Below, in pieces: positions 1 through 10,948 of a stretch of DNA of 64,000 nucleotides (position 1 is its first letter; each line of letters starts with the position of its first letter). A program made the translations under genes and the position numbers. The notes under the pieces are model-generated. The model was given only the letters and a program-made list of their open reading frames with translations, did no database searches and had not been told where the DNA came from. This DNA comes from Agrypnia vestita (taxonomy: Eukaryota; Arthropoda; Insecta; Trichoptera; Phryganeidae), in the NCBI GenBank assembly GCA_016648135.1, contig JADDOH010007976.1:62001-126000 (forward strand), given 5' to 3'.

Positions 1-290
1 AATTGAATGTTATAAATAATCAGGTCCTTTTTGCAAATAGTTATCTTCTAAATTTATTTTCATGTTAAGTAGGTACTTTATATTATCATTTTCCATATAT
101 AACTTTTTAATATTTCGATCTATACTTCGATTTTTAAATATTATTTTTGTTATCCTGACGAAGAAGCCATTGGCTTCGAAACATGTTGAATTTTTTTCAA
201 TAAATAAGTGGTTTTAACAAAGTTAATTTATAACAATTATAATTATGTCACCACAAAATAAATTTGCTATATTTGAAGAAGAAGAGAGTA
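1..290 (+). mobile_element. Penelope-like element (PLE), 3' end fragment
   Basis: Non-coding 3' end of a Penelope-like retroelement. It is closely repeated at 10303-10745 (minus) and 10741-10936 (plus), and more loosely at 19212-22612, 28030-28130 and 32640-33040 (minus). Those copies are linked to PLE-type C-terminal coding sequence (10518-10740 and 32820-33040), which is why the non-coding part is called PLE. It contains the hammerhead core described separately and ends in a GAAGAAGAAG-rich stretch near 280-290. The 5' side lies beyond the window, so no target duplication can be read. Compared with the copies at 10.3-10.9 kb it has its own diagnostic variants (TTAAGTAGG near 64, TTTCGATC near 113), so it comes from a separate insertion. 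Confidence 0.75.
141..207 (+). ncRNA. Hammerhead ribozyme motif in PLE 3' end
   Basis: Core CTGACGA at 155-161; stem II GAAGCC/GGCTTC (163-168 with 172-177, loop ATT); then GAAAC at 178-182, a two-base loop AT, and GTT with predicted cleavage after T187. Helix I closes with C154-G188 and T153-A189, then an internal loop, then a distal stem: 147-149 with 198-200 and 141-146 with 202-207. PLEs are known to carry minimal hammerheads of this kind with a tiny helix III. One oddity is an extra A162 between the CUGANGA box and stem II. Activity is inferred, not shown. Confidence 0.7.
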
Positions 291-1212
291 TCCTCTTGCA
301 TAGCAACTGTTAATGGCAAATGCGTGACGTGTGCGTTCTCAAATAAATTGGAAAAAAATACGTATTCCTTAGTATTTGATAGTAATACTTTGAAAATCAA
401 TACCGCCCGGCGAACTGTGTGTTATGTGACTTGCTTAGTGATAATTATTATTTATGCTCAATATTTGTAACGTTCTTATCGATGTCACTTAGTTTTGCAG
501 TGGAAAGTGTCAAGGAATGCATTACGAGTTACTGATTTTAACGCACATCCGTTCAGTTTCACGCATTTTCAATGCCACTTACATTATTTTTTATTGCAGC
601 AATAAAGATTACAAGCTGATAGTTTCGCATGGAATAATCGTAAGAGAATTGCGTAAGAGATAGTGTGTTGCACTGTTGTACATCGAGAAAGGTCATGGAA
701 TATTTGATTGCAATTTAAAGTAATATTATTATCAACTACTGATAAATGTACTTCAAATATGTATGTTAATATTAAAAACTGAAATCTTGAAAACACATTT
801 TTATCCGACAATTAGACTAAAGCAGATCGGCCATGTGGATTGTAAAATTACAAAAAAGTCATTCTTTATATATATTCTTTATGTTATATATTTTTTGATG
901 CACTTACCACCATTTTGAGTATATAAGCGGTACAAATATCATTCATAATCATTATGAAGTTTGGCATTGTTTCGACGAAATATTGTAGTAATCCGCTAGA
1001 GTGATTTTTTTACTGTATTATGCACAACGGATTCAACTATTACACTTGAGTATGTTCCGTTATGCAATATCATAATAAAGATGATAGAATGAGATTTTTT
1101 TATTTTGCGCGTACCCATTTCGGACATTATAAAATGCTGTAACAATCGTTTAGACAAGTATATTTATTACTCGTAGTCCTAAGTGGACATTATTTTTTTT
1201 TACTATTATTTT
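291..1212. other. AT-rich stretch without recognised feature
   Basis: Only short chance frames (264-470 plus, 584-811 minus) with no recognisable motif. No repeat shared with the rest of the window was seen. Confidence 0.5.
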
Positions 1213-1458
1213 TTCTGCGTGTGTAGTTTTCTTGGATATTCTGCCGTGTATATATGACCTCTCTGACCGATGTTTCGGATCCCATTGCAGGGTCCATCAT
1301 CAGGGCTAATGTGTTGTGTCAGAACACATCAACCCTGATGATGGACCCTGCAATGGGATCCGAAATGTCGGCCAGAGAGGTCAGATATTACGACAGAATA
1401 TCCTAGAAAACTACACGCAGAATATTATGAACCGCCGTGAAAACATGAAAACATTTTA
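1213..1458. mobile_element. Foldback element, family H (copy 1, hammerhead-like core)
   Basis: Two arms of roughly 95 bases (about 1213-1309 and 1332-1424) are inverted copies of each other around a short centre with GTGTTGTGTCAGAACACATC. The right arm continues to about 1458, where it matches, inverted, the outer left end of the copy at 17401. The right arm carries CTGATGA (1335-1341), a stem GGACCC/GGG-A-TCC (43-48 with 55-61, one bulge) and GAAAT (1362-1366) followed by GTC. The left arm carries the same core on the minus strand (GAAAC intact). No coding sequence. The left outer end is missing, so no target duplication is visible here. Confidence 0.7.
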
Positions 1459-1466
1459 ATCTTATA

Positions 1467-1640
1467 CTAGCTGTTCATACCCGGCGTTGCACGGGTTGAG
1501 GATTTAGTTAAAAATAAGATTGTAAGGGGAAATAAAATTTCCATTGTTTTGCAAAGCCTCTAAAAACATGTTTTCATGTAATCTAGGCTCGGATGGATGA
1601 GATGTGTTTATTTTTATTATAATTTGATGTGTTATAAATT
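1467..1640 (+). repeat. Possible start of a dispersed repeat (CCCGGCGTTGC type)
   Basis: The stretch CTAGCTG...CCCGGCGTTGCACGGGT resembles the opening of a repeat that is widespread in arthropod genomes. Class and right boundary cannot be set from this window, and no second copy is present here. Confidence 0.3.
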
Positions 1641-2689
1641 TCAAATGAAATGATTATAGGTAAAAAGTAGACGCCCGCAGGACCTAGCATAGCAATTGGC
1701 GATAGCCGATGGCTTTCTGCTGGTATAATATGAGCTGCAGTATATAGTGTGTATGCACTGCTTCCACATCACCGCCGAGTTGGGAAGAGGCGGCGGCGCC
1801 ACGGGGCACCCGAGCGGAACTTGGAGCACCCTGGAGCATTGGTTCGATGCCTTTCTGCTAACCAATACGTCCGATATGGACGGGCCTTACCTATGCATAT
1901 TTATGACGCCATATCATTACCTACTCTTATTTGTTATCATGCAGTGACCGTGATAAGACTTTCTCCCAAATTCTATATCCAATCAAAATTTTGATAATTC
2001 TCAAATATTGAAGCACGGCTGCCTGAAAAAAGGAACAATGACTTTTTCGAAGTAGATTAAAGGTAATAAACTAAATGTATATTTATGTTAAAATTCTTCG
2101 CCACTCAAAAAGTAATTAAGTGTGATCATTAAATTAGGAAAAACATTAACCTTGTTAATTCTACGTGAGTTTAAAAATATTTTTCTATTTTTCACTACTT
2201 AGTTCACTACACAGTTTCGAGAGGAACAGAATCTCTCAGCGACGGGTGAAGTATCAAATTGACTATTTTTAAATATATACACAATTGTTATACTGATTCG
2301 GTTCAAATGTAAATAATTGATTGGTTAGGTACAGACAAAATGAGCTGATGTTACTGCTGTAAGTGTGGTTGTAACGGGAATATTGAGAGAAGTGTTAATG
2401 AAGGTAATATTGTTAAGTCAATATATACCCGAGGCAAAATTATTTTTAATATCTAAACATTTAAAATTATTCATAATTTAATGATCATCATTAATAATCT
2501 CTACAATGTTAAGGCCAAATCCATCAATAATCTAATTAAGTATGTTTATTCTAGATGCATTTTGAATGTAGGATCTGAAAAATCACCAGAAATAGAAAAT
2601 AAATGTTCAACGTTTTTTTTGTGAAACCTTGTGGAAATTCATTTTTAATGTATGTATTAAATACGAATCGAATTGAAAAACATTTTTTT
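1641..2689. other. Unassigned, with a short GC-rich island
   Basis: 1770-1870 is GC-rich and gives overlapping frames on both strands (1641-1865 minus, 1747-1994 plus). None resembles a known protein. The rest is AT-rich with nothing recognised. Confidence 0.4.
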
Positions 2690-3135
2690 CCACTATATAT
2701 ATATTTAATTTAATTATTAAAACGTTTTCGAGATCACTCTCATTATTATTAACAAATTTTCAACTAAATTAAAAACAAATATAGACAGTATTTATAAGGA
2801 TTGGGTATATGTAATGGCGGTAGGGGTGGGGAGCGGGGTTAGAATGGATAGGAGTGGGGAGGTTATGGGTGGTATTTGAATGTTAATTATTTTTTTATTA
2901 TTATGAATTTCTAAGCTCACTAAATTATCAATTTTTCTTCCTTTATTGCAGCAATGTAATAGTGTTAAATTATTATTATCGAACGTATGACCCTCCATTT
3001 TGGCATGTTCCGCCATTTGTGAATTTAAAGTTTTTGATTGCTCTCCTAAGTTCTTCTAACCGTTCCTTTATTTTTCTTCCTCAATGTCCAATGTAGGTTG
3101 TTGATGTTGATCCAATGTGAGATTGCGACGCAATT
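2690..3135 (-). pseudogene. Penelope-like element C-terminal relic (GIY-YIG region)
   Basis: On the minus strand, 3110-3010 translates to a degenerate YIG box followed by a GRKIKERL-type helix, as in the GIY-YIG endonuclease that ends PLE proteins. A frameshift then leads into 3016-2792, where an FDNNNLTLLHCCNKGRKI segment matches the PLE C-terminal tail pattern (also seen at 10.6 and 32.9 kb). A stop follows the YIG box. Downstream on the minus strand, near 2723-2745, lies GAG-TGAT-CTC followed by GAAAACG, a decayed version of the hammerhead core expected at the PLE 3' end. The copy is broken by stops and a frameshift and lacks the reverse transcriptase. Confidence 0.65.
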
Positions 3136-5559
3136 TAAATTTTAATTTTTGTGAGACGCATTTCGTCTTCTGAGGAGGGTATTATCAATCTATGCATTTA
3201 CATTCAACAACCTGTATATATAGGAAAATCACTGAAAGGAATAGCTATATAAGTAGGTTTTTAGCATGCTTCCAAGAAGATGTAGAACTAGAACTAAAAA
3301 AATTACGCAAGTAAGTTTAGTCTGTCTTAATAGAACTTTCTTCATTTGGATTCTAGATGTGTAATAAGGACTGTGAATATGTGATCGAATCTATTTAAAA
3401 TTGAGTATTTAGGCAGGTGCTAGCTTGCCGGAAAAAAGCAGGAAGGTGCACTGGCCTCTCATTTAAAGAAAATAATTCATCTGGACAAGAAAATTATACG
3501 CATTGAGATTACTCTTGTGAAAAATACAATAATTATGCTGCGTAATCAATTTATTTATAATCCATTTTGGAAAAATGTTTTTAATAAATCAGCGTGTTAT
3601 TTATTATACCCTCTTTGTTATACCTGTTTTACCCACTAACAACATAATTTACAACTTGAAATTGTGTTCATTGTACGCACACGATGTTATCTTTTCGAAT
3701 TTCATAAAGGTATCCAGATGAATGAACTTAATTTATATTTAAATTTTAATTCTTCGCGAGAGGCCAGACAAGGCTTTACGCCTAAACAAGATCGGCACAT
3801 CCTTATTATGAATATAATTATGTAGCACTCGAAGTCAGTATTTTATCGTTAACTCTTTATTTTATTGTTTATTTATCATAATCTATATACATACCTATTA
3901 TTAGAGCCATCTTCCAAAACTGTATTATCGGTTTGTACCCAATGATACATTATAGTACATATTTATATTTAAAATCATATTACCTATTGGCTCTTATATG
4001 ATTTTATAACTATCCGTACGCTCGTGAATAATCGTGGGAAATAATAATAATTAATAAGGACCCTTGCGCGACCACGCACGTGGGCCGTGCGCTGATTGTC
4101 ACATTCTTATTATACAAAGTTGTCATCAAGGTACGGACAGCAACGAATTTATTATATTTAGATATACAATATTAAAATAATTCATAGGTCACTAGTATTT
4201 CTTTAATATTTTTTCTATATTTTTTTAGTCTGTCGAGTAGTTTGTTGAACAGTTTTGGAATTACCTACCGTTTGGTCTAGTCTTTCTAAAAAATATTTGT
4301 TTTTATTATTTTTAGTTTTTTATTCGTTATTTATCGTGTCGTATATTTGTGTTGTGCCAACTAGTGTTTTGAATCTTTTCTTCCCGTATATTTCCAGTAA
4401 CAGTTTATAATAAAATTGTTTTTGTATCGGTAAGATTTTACACATTTTGAATAAATTGTTAGGTAGGTCCTTACATGCCTCTTTTTAATTTATTGTTTGC
4501 ATCGGTTTTAATATCGCGTGTGTGTTTTGGAATAAAATATTTTAGATGAAAGAATTTAGCATCTAATCGCCATCCCGTTCTAATTATCATAAATAATTAT
4601 CAAAAGCTGAATGATCAATTCGCTAAATTCGTGGATAAATAACGACATACTTACAAACGAGCGTATTCACCATTTAAATAAAAGCATTATGGTAGTTGGG
4701 TGTATAACTTAAAAGCAAATCGAAATGTTTAAAATGTAAAATGACTACAAAACATAAATATACGTATAAATGTCCATACAAAACTCTTTTTCTTGTCATA
4801 ATTTAACAGTTTCAGTTAATTTTGTTACATTTTTTTTCGATAAATTAAATATTTTATTTATAAATTATAATTGCAGTTGGTAATTAAAAAATAATTTATA
4901 ATATTACCAATCTACTTACTTTCTTACTTTTTATTTCGTCGATCACTTATTTTTGTGTAAGATTGTTCTTTACGTGCGCGTGACACTTTACATTAACAAA
5001 ACAGAAACATTTTGTTCTTATTTTAAATATTAATTTTTTAGTGCTCGTATTTAAGTGTCAAAACTTTTAATGGTCTTGAAAATATTTCATACTTGCTCTC
5101 TTTTAAAACAATCGCAAAATGCATTTCCGCGTTGCGATTACAAGATCACGGATACCATATAAATATTTTCTAATTTTTTTTAATCCATATTATCATTGGT
5201 TTATAATATTTTTCATATCGGATGTCACTATTCAACCAGCCTTAGGGCGTGTTCCTGGGTGTCCGTTTATGGATTTTACACATTTGATTCTGAATCCCAG
5301 AAATACACTAAACGCTGTCATTTAATCATCTTTTGCAATGTATTATGTGCATTCCTGTCGGCAATATCGAAACTTATTTGAATTACTGATAGAAATCGCC
5401 ACTTTCCATCAAATTTATAACTTTTCTAAATGGAATAAATGGCCATCTCTTCCTCTATAAGTGTTTAAGTTAGGATCGAATATCTCCGTGTTAGATAGAT
5501 TAACGCGTTTATCGGACGAGTTAGTAATGTCTGCTGAGAGCAGATTTACTAGTGGGAAC
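3136..5559. other. AT-rich stretch without recognised gene
   Basis: No long frame and no recognised repeat. Short frames at 5119-5325 and 5196-5381 (plus) overlap and show no domain. A small inverted repeat AGACG/CGTCT lies near 3155-3170. Confidence 0.45.
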
Positions 5560-5965
5560 GGTTAGATTATCCTCATCCAAGTCCGACTCATCATGACTCA
5601 GGATTGTGATCTTCATGACCTCCAGTCCTCTTGACTATTCTCCTCTATCTTTCTCGGCATCCTGCAGATCTTAGCGCTGTCAGCAGAGAAGTGTCTGTAG
5701 AATGCTTCTTCCAATTGGTCGGTTCAACGAGTGGGCGATATTCCTCTTCCTCTTCGACCCTCAAAAGGGCCCACTATAAAAAGCTATCTCCTCTTCTGGC
5801 GAAATGTCCAAAAATTTCTCTCAGACAAGTGGTTGAGAGAATCTCCTTGATTTTGAGTTCTTGTAATGTGGAGACATTTGTGCTTCTCGTAGCATACGTC
5901 TCCAACCTCACATCACATCACAGGGCATCGATCCGCTATCTCTCCTTTTCTTTTATTATATTTTA
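5560..5965 (-). pseudogene. RTE-type LINE ORF C-terminal relic (family F)
   Basis: Minus-strand translation of about 5850-5600 gives GHFARRGD-like sequence, then a GRRGRGISPTR-stop-TDQL block, then an ADSAKICRMPRK-like helix. This is the order seen at the C-terminus of RTE-class non-LTR retrotransposon proteins, where the block normally reads GRGRSPTRWTDQ. The tryptophan codon of that block is TGA here, and further frameshifts are needed upstream, so it is dead. The overlapping plus-strand frame 5631-5987 is its shadow. The reverse transcriptase and endonuclease domains are missing, a 5' truncation typical of LINEs. Confidence 0.65.
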
Positions 5966-7499
5966 CACTATTCCATACCATGAATAAATATTGAGTGCAC
6001 TAAACAGCTTACAACCGATTAGTTGTTTTGGATTATACTAAGGTCTTTTCATATTTTTTTGAAGTCTGGACATATTTTTCGCCATACATATTCGTCATTT
6101 GACTTCTGGATCGCAGCGACCATCTTCAGTATTTATTTATTTACATTTATAGACCCTATTTAATCAAAGGTATCACCCGGAATTCAAACGATATGGTATA
6201 CGATTATTTTTTTTTTAATAATCTGTCATCGGTTGAAGTCTGCACCAAAATAAAATGCACATGAGTATTTGTTGGTTAGTTTTTGCATGCAATGTCTAGA
6301 GTCCAGACATAATTAATTGGCTTCCTCGAACTGCTCTGCCGCGCCAGCTGTGGTCCTATGACTCACTCATTAGTTTTGACCAAAATGTTAATGAAAAAAT
6401 AGACCTACGAGTATGCGCCGATTAATAGGAACTGAATTATTGAAAATTCGTCCAATTAAATGCCTTCCTTACGCCATTTAAATTTGGCGGCACTCTCCAT
6501 AAATATTTCTTGAATAATATGCTGGATTCCACCTTTTTTAAGTACAAAAATATACAGAAAAACTCTATTTTCTAACATATTGTTTTTTGTATGAATGTAT
6601 AACAATTATACGTGCAAGTAATAAATATACAGCAGAATTCGCAATAAATATGCATTCAGATTATCTTTATCTACTCATGTTTAAGTAACGTTATCTTTTT
6701 ACATAAAAAATGCTGAAGAATTCCACTATTTATGAGTGCACAGAAAAACTTTTATTATCAGAAGTACCATACCTTTAATAAAATTACATAACAATTATAT
6801 TATATGTACTTGTAATAAATATACAGCAGAATTCACATTAAATCTGAATTCCATTTAACATTTGTGGAAACAAAATCGCCACGCGCAAATGACGAAATTG
6901 AGAACTACCCGTACCTGTTGTAACTGATTTTATAGCCAGAGCGTAGATTTTGAAATTGCTATGCTTTTGATATAATGCTTCTAACATATACAAACGTGTT
7001 TTCATGAGCAGCAATTGTTAAACTGCCAGATAATCATTTTCAGAACGTTACCCTCTATTTTCGTCGATAGCATAATAGCGTTTTGGTTCTGTACCCTTTA
7101 TTTGTTCTTTTCCGAATTGCAATAATTATGTATATCTAACACTTTCGAGTACCTCCAAAAGTTTTTAACACTTTTGTCAATTAAATAAAATTTTACATCA
7201 GTTCTGATGTATGTATTCATGAAAATAAGTTAGACATAAGCAAAAAACAGCAAACACAGTACACTTCGCGCCGAATCCACCTGTCAAACGTCTGTTAGGT
7301 ACTACTCTCGCCGCGGCCGGTGCTGTATTTATATCGCAATGCTGATACTTACGTACTTTCAGGATTTTTCTAGTGTTTAGGAGAAGGTTCTCGTCACTTC
7401 TAGGCTTTCTTAGGCGTTTCTGGACGGTTGTAGACATTTCCCGAAGATTGTAGACCACCCTAAATTATTACAGGCCATTCTCGATGTTTAGATGGTGTT
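5966..7499. other. Unassigned stretch with a GC-rich patch at 7260-7330
   Basis: Apart from the diverged direct repeat listed separately, nothing is recognised. A minus frame (7198-7458) covers the GC-rich patch but shows no known domain. Confidence 0.4.
6540..6850. repeat. Diverged tandem duplication, period about 194 bases
   Basis: ATAAATATACAGCAGAATTC ends at 6640 and again at 6834. The flanks (ATAACAATTATA upstream, a CAGAAAAACT stretch further up) are shared but diverged. An old local duplication. Confidence 0.6.
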
Positions 7500-7750
7500 A
7501 GGCCATTCAGCCATTCGCAAGAAATTCAAATAGCACGTAAATTCTTTTTAGCGTGCCATTCTGTGATTGTGTTTCTCATGCAAGCTCGGTTGTTGAAATT
7601 TTTAAAATTTTTCTTCTTCCAATATCTGTGTTTTCTGAATATATCTCCTTCTGTTCCATAAGTCTAGTCTTCAACACTCGTCTCATTATCGTTACCCCCA
7701 TTTCCTTGATTATACGTTCCACTCATCAAACCGTCTTAAATATGGCAAAA
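7500..7750 (-). pseudogene. Possible decayed LINE C-terminus (family A-like)
   Basis: On the minus strand, 7745-7650 reads VERIIKEMGVTIMRRVLKTR-like sequence and 7600-7560 reads STTELA-like sequence. These fit the order of the family A C-terminus (VERMNEERMV..., later NNRRACMRR) seen intact at 63431-64000. Several stops and shifts. Weak assignment. Confidence 0.35.
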
Positions 7751-8499
7751 AATCGATTATAAAAAAAATTTCTTCCACTGGAACGAACTCCATCTTTATT
7801 ACATTGATGTATTATTTTGAAGTGAATAAAAACTCTAATTTTATTGTAAATTATTTTAAATTGTCTCATTTTAATTGAGTCTGCATAAATGGGAATCGAC
7901 GAAAGAAAGTAGATTAGGGTGTTTAATATCCATGAAAATGGGCGGTTTGATAGACCTGGGTGGAATCAATTACGTGTTCCTCCTGGTAGAGAATAAACGA
8001 GGAGAGGTGTGTACTGGAATATGAAAATATGTATGGCGCTTATTAGTGGTCTCGGACGCGCGCCGAGCCTCGCCTTTGACACGCGACCGTGACGGGCTGC
8101 CGGTGCAGCCGACGTAAACTTTGGACGTATAAAATCCCGCATTATCTGGAGTCACCGGATGGAAAAGATATATTTGAAGGGTTCCCTTGTAGAACCGACA
8201 ACCAAGAATCCAACATTCAATTCTTGGAGTCAACTAATAAATTCGGTTATGGACGTGTTTTGTGAATGTTTCGTGTATCGTAATGTCATCTAAATATAGG
8301 TTATTTGTTATGCCATTGGTCGTTCCATGTTTTTTATAAATGTACTTTACTAACGTTTAAAAAAAAATATTTTGCCCTTTTAAAACACAATATCGTAAGT
8401 ATGATTGTATATTACTATTCTTATGGATTAGGTACTATACTGAAATATTGTTAAGCATACATTTTTCCTTTTTATTTCAGTTTTTGTCATATAAAAAAC
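7751..8499. other. Unassigned, with GC-rich patch 8040-8160
   Basis: A minus frame (7970-8233) spans the GC-rich patch; its product is not recognised. The remainder is AT-rich. Confidence 0.4.
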
Positions 8500-8655
8500 T
8501 AACCCACTAAAACCAAGTTTTTATTATACTCCCTTTCTCATTTACTAGTTGAAACAGGTTTCGCGCCTACTCCACGCGTCGGGCTCGAGTCGGCCGACGC
8601 TACGAAAGGGAGTAATAAAAAATTCTAAAAATCCAAAATTATACTATAATTATTA
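8500..8655 (+). mobile_element. MITE-like repeat with ACTCCCTTTC inverted ends (copy 1)
   Basis: About 155 bases closely match 49585-49735. Near-terminal inverted repeats TTTTTATTATACTCCCTTTC (about 8518) and GAAAGGGAGTAATAAAAAAT (about 8604) enclose a GC-rich centre with CACGCGTCGGGC. The shared region extends some 15 bases beyond the inverted ends on both sides, so the true element borders are not certain. No coding sequence. Confidence 0.65.
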
Positions 8656-9669
8656 ATTTTTTTTAAACGAAAATCATTTTCATCGTCGCTACGAGTCTGT
8701 CTGCAAAGTTTCAGCGCGAGTGGATCACGAGAAAACGGTTAAAAATCGATTCAAAGTTTTTTCGGCAGACAAGCCGACATGCAGACAAGCAGACGCTACG
8801 AGTTAAAAGACATTCTCTTAAATTTGTCTGCCATTTTACAAAGTTTCCTAATCCCGCGCAGAGCGTCCCTAACCTGGATGAAGAATTCCAAACCCGGTCA
8901 TTACGAGGATGGTCCGGCCATGTTTTATAATAGAGGGAGCTGTGCTTTATGTGGCGTAAATATTCCACTCTTTGGACTTGCTATAATTGCATTTTTCTGT
9001 GCAAAAGCGGAGACCGAAGCGTGGATCATGGAATTTCAAAACTGGCTGCATACATACACAATGTACTGTACTATAACGCAATGGTGTAAACAATACAACC
9101 CGTAAGAACTGTACCTACAATTATCCAAATTCTAATAGGTGTTCAATTAATCTTTAATAATAATAATTAATACTTTTGACCTGGCTTATCATCATTCCAA
9201 AGAAAGCAAATGAAAAAAAAAGAATTCAACCAATTTATTGAGCTACTTATTGAAGAAATTTTTGCAGTATGTACACGGACGCAATGTAAATAAGTGGAAG
9301 AAAATATATTTGGCTGGAGGTGGTTTGGTATTCAAGAAGGGTTATTTGGCATTTATAATACGTCATGATATGAGTACAAATCGACAGTCTTTACGTAAAC
9401 CCTAAGACATCTACAATAAAAGATTTTTACTAGATTTCTTTAAATTTTGTATTGCGGAGAAGAGCGTTTTCTATGTATTGTTAGAAAGAATCAAAATTTC
9501 ATTTTTGGTAGCTTTCTTAAAGGATTTGATAAAGTTGGACGTGACGAGTTGTTTCAAATCCTGAAAAATAAACATCTGAACGTGATGATATAGACATATT
9601 ACACTTAAAGAGGCAATACTGCTTCGTTACTGACTTCAGCTGTTAATATGTAATGGTGGGTAATATATA
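8656..9669. other. Unassigned; overlapping frames around 8711-9105
   Basis: A 108-codon plus frame (8779-9105) and an 85-codon minus frame (8711-8968) overlap in a moderately GC-rich patch. Neither shows a recognisable domain, and I cannot say whether either was ever coding. 9106-9669 holds nothing recognised. Confidence 0.35.
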
Positions 9670-10135
9670 TTTTTCATACACATTGCCGCTTTGTACTTTA
9701 TATTTTTAATTTCTGTACTCATGTTTTGGTGCTATTCCTGATACTTTTAATAATTTGCTACTTGTAACTTATATTGTTTAATGTATGTTCTTTTTAATTT
9801 TATGATATATTTTTTTTTATGTAAAAGCCTATACGCATTGCTGCTCGTTACCTACTCTACATTTTTAATTTTTATACTCATGATTTGGTGCTATTCCTGA
9901 AACTTCATATTTCGCTACTTATAACTTATATTGTTTAATGTTTGTTCTTTTTAATTTTATGTTATATTTTTAGGTAAAAGCCTATACATATTGCGCTATT
10001 TACTTTATATTTTTAACTTTTATACTCATGTTTTGGTGCTATACAGATATTGTTTAATGTATGTGCTTTTTGAAATTTATTTTATACTCTTTATGTAAAA
10101 GCCTAATGGGCGTAAACAAATAAATAAATAAGTAT
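9670..10135 (+). repeat. Non-LTR 3' tail preceded by tandem repeat in the 3' UTR
   Basis: About three units of 150-180 bases, each with CTCATGTTTTGGTGCTAT, TTATATTGTTTAATGTATG and TGTAAAAGCCTATAC. They end in GTAAAAGCCTAATGGGCGTA followed by (AAAT)n. The same final sequence is seen inverted at 40080-40140 (GTAAAAGACTATAATGTGCG then AACAAATAAATAA), so this is a LINE 3' end with repeats in its UTR. No open frame belonging to it was recognised upstream. Confidence 0.55.
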
Positions 10136-10384
10136 AATTGAAAATCTGTGGGGCGGGGGGCGGTTCTTTTAGAACGTGCCTAGTCTAAACGGGAAATCGT
10201 CAGCATTTCTTCCTGAAACAAATTTCTGTAACAAATAATCAAAAAAATAATATATAAAAAGATTTACGGTTTTATAAATTATTTTTTAATTTCTTCATAT
10301 ATCTTCTTCTTCAAATGTAGCAAATTTATTTTGTGGTAACATAATTATAATTGATATTAATTAACTTTATTAAAACCACTTACT

Positions 10385-10446
10385 TATTGAAAAAATTTAA
10401 CATGTTTCGAAGCCAATGGCTTCTTCGTCAGGATAACAAAAATAAT
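10385..10446 (-). ncRNA. Hammerhead ribozyme motif, PLE left arm
   Basis: Minus-strand CTGACGA, stem II GAAGCC/GGCTTC with loop ATT, then GAAAC-AT-GTT. The base after the predicted cleavage site is A instead of G, so the closing pair of helix I (C-G in the copies at 141-207 and 10838-10904) is lost. Distal helix I is shortened. Confidence 0.6.
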
Positions 10447-10517
10447 ATTTAAAAATCGAAGTATAGATCAAAATATTAAAAAGTTATGTATGGAAAATGA
10501 TAATATAAAGTACCTAA

Positions 10518-10740
10518 TTAACATGAAAATAAATTTAAAAGACAACTATTTGCAAAAAGGACCTGATTATTTATAATATTCAATTTACTATTTACACTCT
10601 TTCTTATTTCCGAAATTTCTAATTTATCAAATTGTGATTCTGTATAATTTGTATGTAAAATTTGTAAACCCTTATTAATATCAAAAGAATGATCCATAGC
10701 CAAAAGATGGTTAGAAAATTCAGAATAATTATTACTATTT
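10518..10740 (-). pseudogene. PLE protein C-terminal end
   Basis: The 61-codon minus frame 10703-10518 contains MDHSFDINKGLQILHTNY followed by a helix SQFDKLEISEIRKS and the segment NSKLNIINNQVLF. The same order (HSFD, a short gap, KLLEIRMSLKNKL) appears at 32820-33040, and a related one at 2792-3016. This pattern follows the GIY-YIG endonuclease at the end of PLE proteins. The GIY-YIG core itself is absent because the copy is truncated at the inversion junction near 10741. Confidence 0.6.
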
Positions 10741-10837
10741 AAAATAGTTATCTTTTAAATTTATTTTCATGTTAATTAGGTACTTTATATTATCATTTTC
10801 CATTTAATATTTTGATCTATACTTCGATTTTTAAATA

Positions 10838-10904
10838 TTATTTTTGTTATCCTGACGAAGAAGCCATTGGCTTCGAAACACGTTGAATTTTTTTCAATAA
10901 ATAA
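10838..10904 (+). ncRNA. Hammerhead ribozyme motif, PLE right arm
   Basis: CTGACGA at 10852-10858, stem II GAAGCC/GGCTTC, GAAAC at 10875-10879, loop AC, then GTT with a following G that pairs with C10851. The distal helix I (10838-10846 with 10895-10904) is preserved exactly as in the copy at 141-207. The only core difference is in the helix III loop, AC instead of AT. Confidence 0.7.
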
Positions 10905-10948
10905 GTGGTTTTAACAAAGTTAATTTATATCAATTATTCTTCATATAT

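Larger units (their letters stand above)
10303..10936. mobile_element. PLE insertion with two inverted 3' ends and 12-bp target duplication
   Basis: TTCTTCATATAT occurs exactly at 10291-10302 and 10937-10948, flanking the element. The left part (10303-10745) is a PLE 3' region read on the minus strand. The right part (10741-10936) is the same sequence on the plus strand, so the two meet head to head. Both share variants (TTAATTAGG, TTTTGATC) that differ from the copy at 1-290, so they belong to one insertion event. Each arm carries a hammerhead core. The left arm extends into coding sequence (10518-10740). Inverted or partial tandem copies with variable target duplications are known for PLEs. 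Confidence 0.85.

Noticed and set aside
5631..5987. 118-codon plus frame
   Set aside because: Shadow of the RTE relic on the minus strand; the minus strand gives recognisable motifs.
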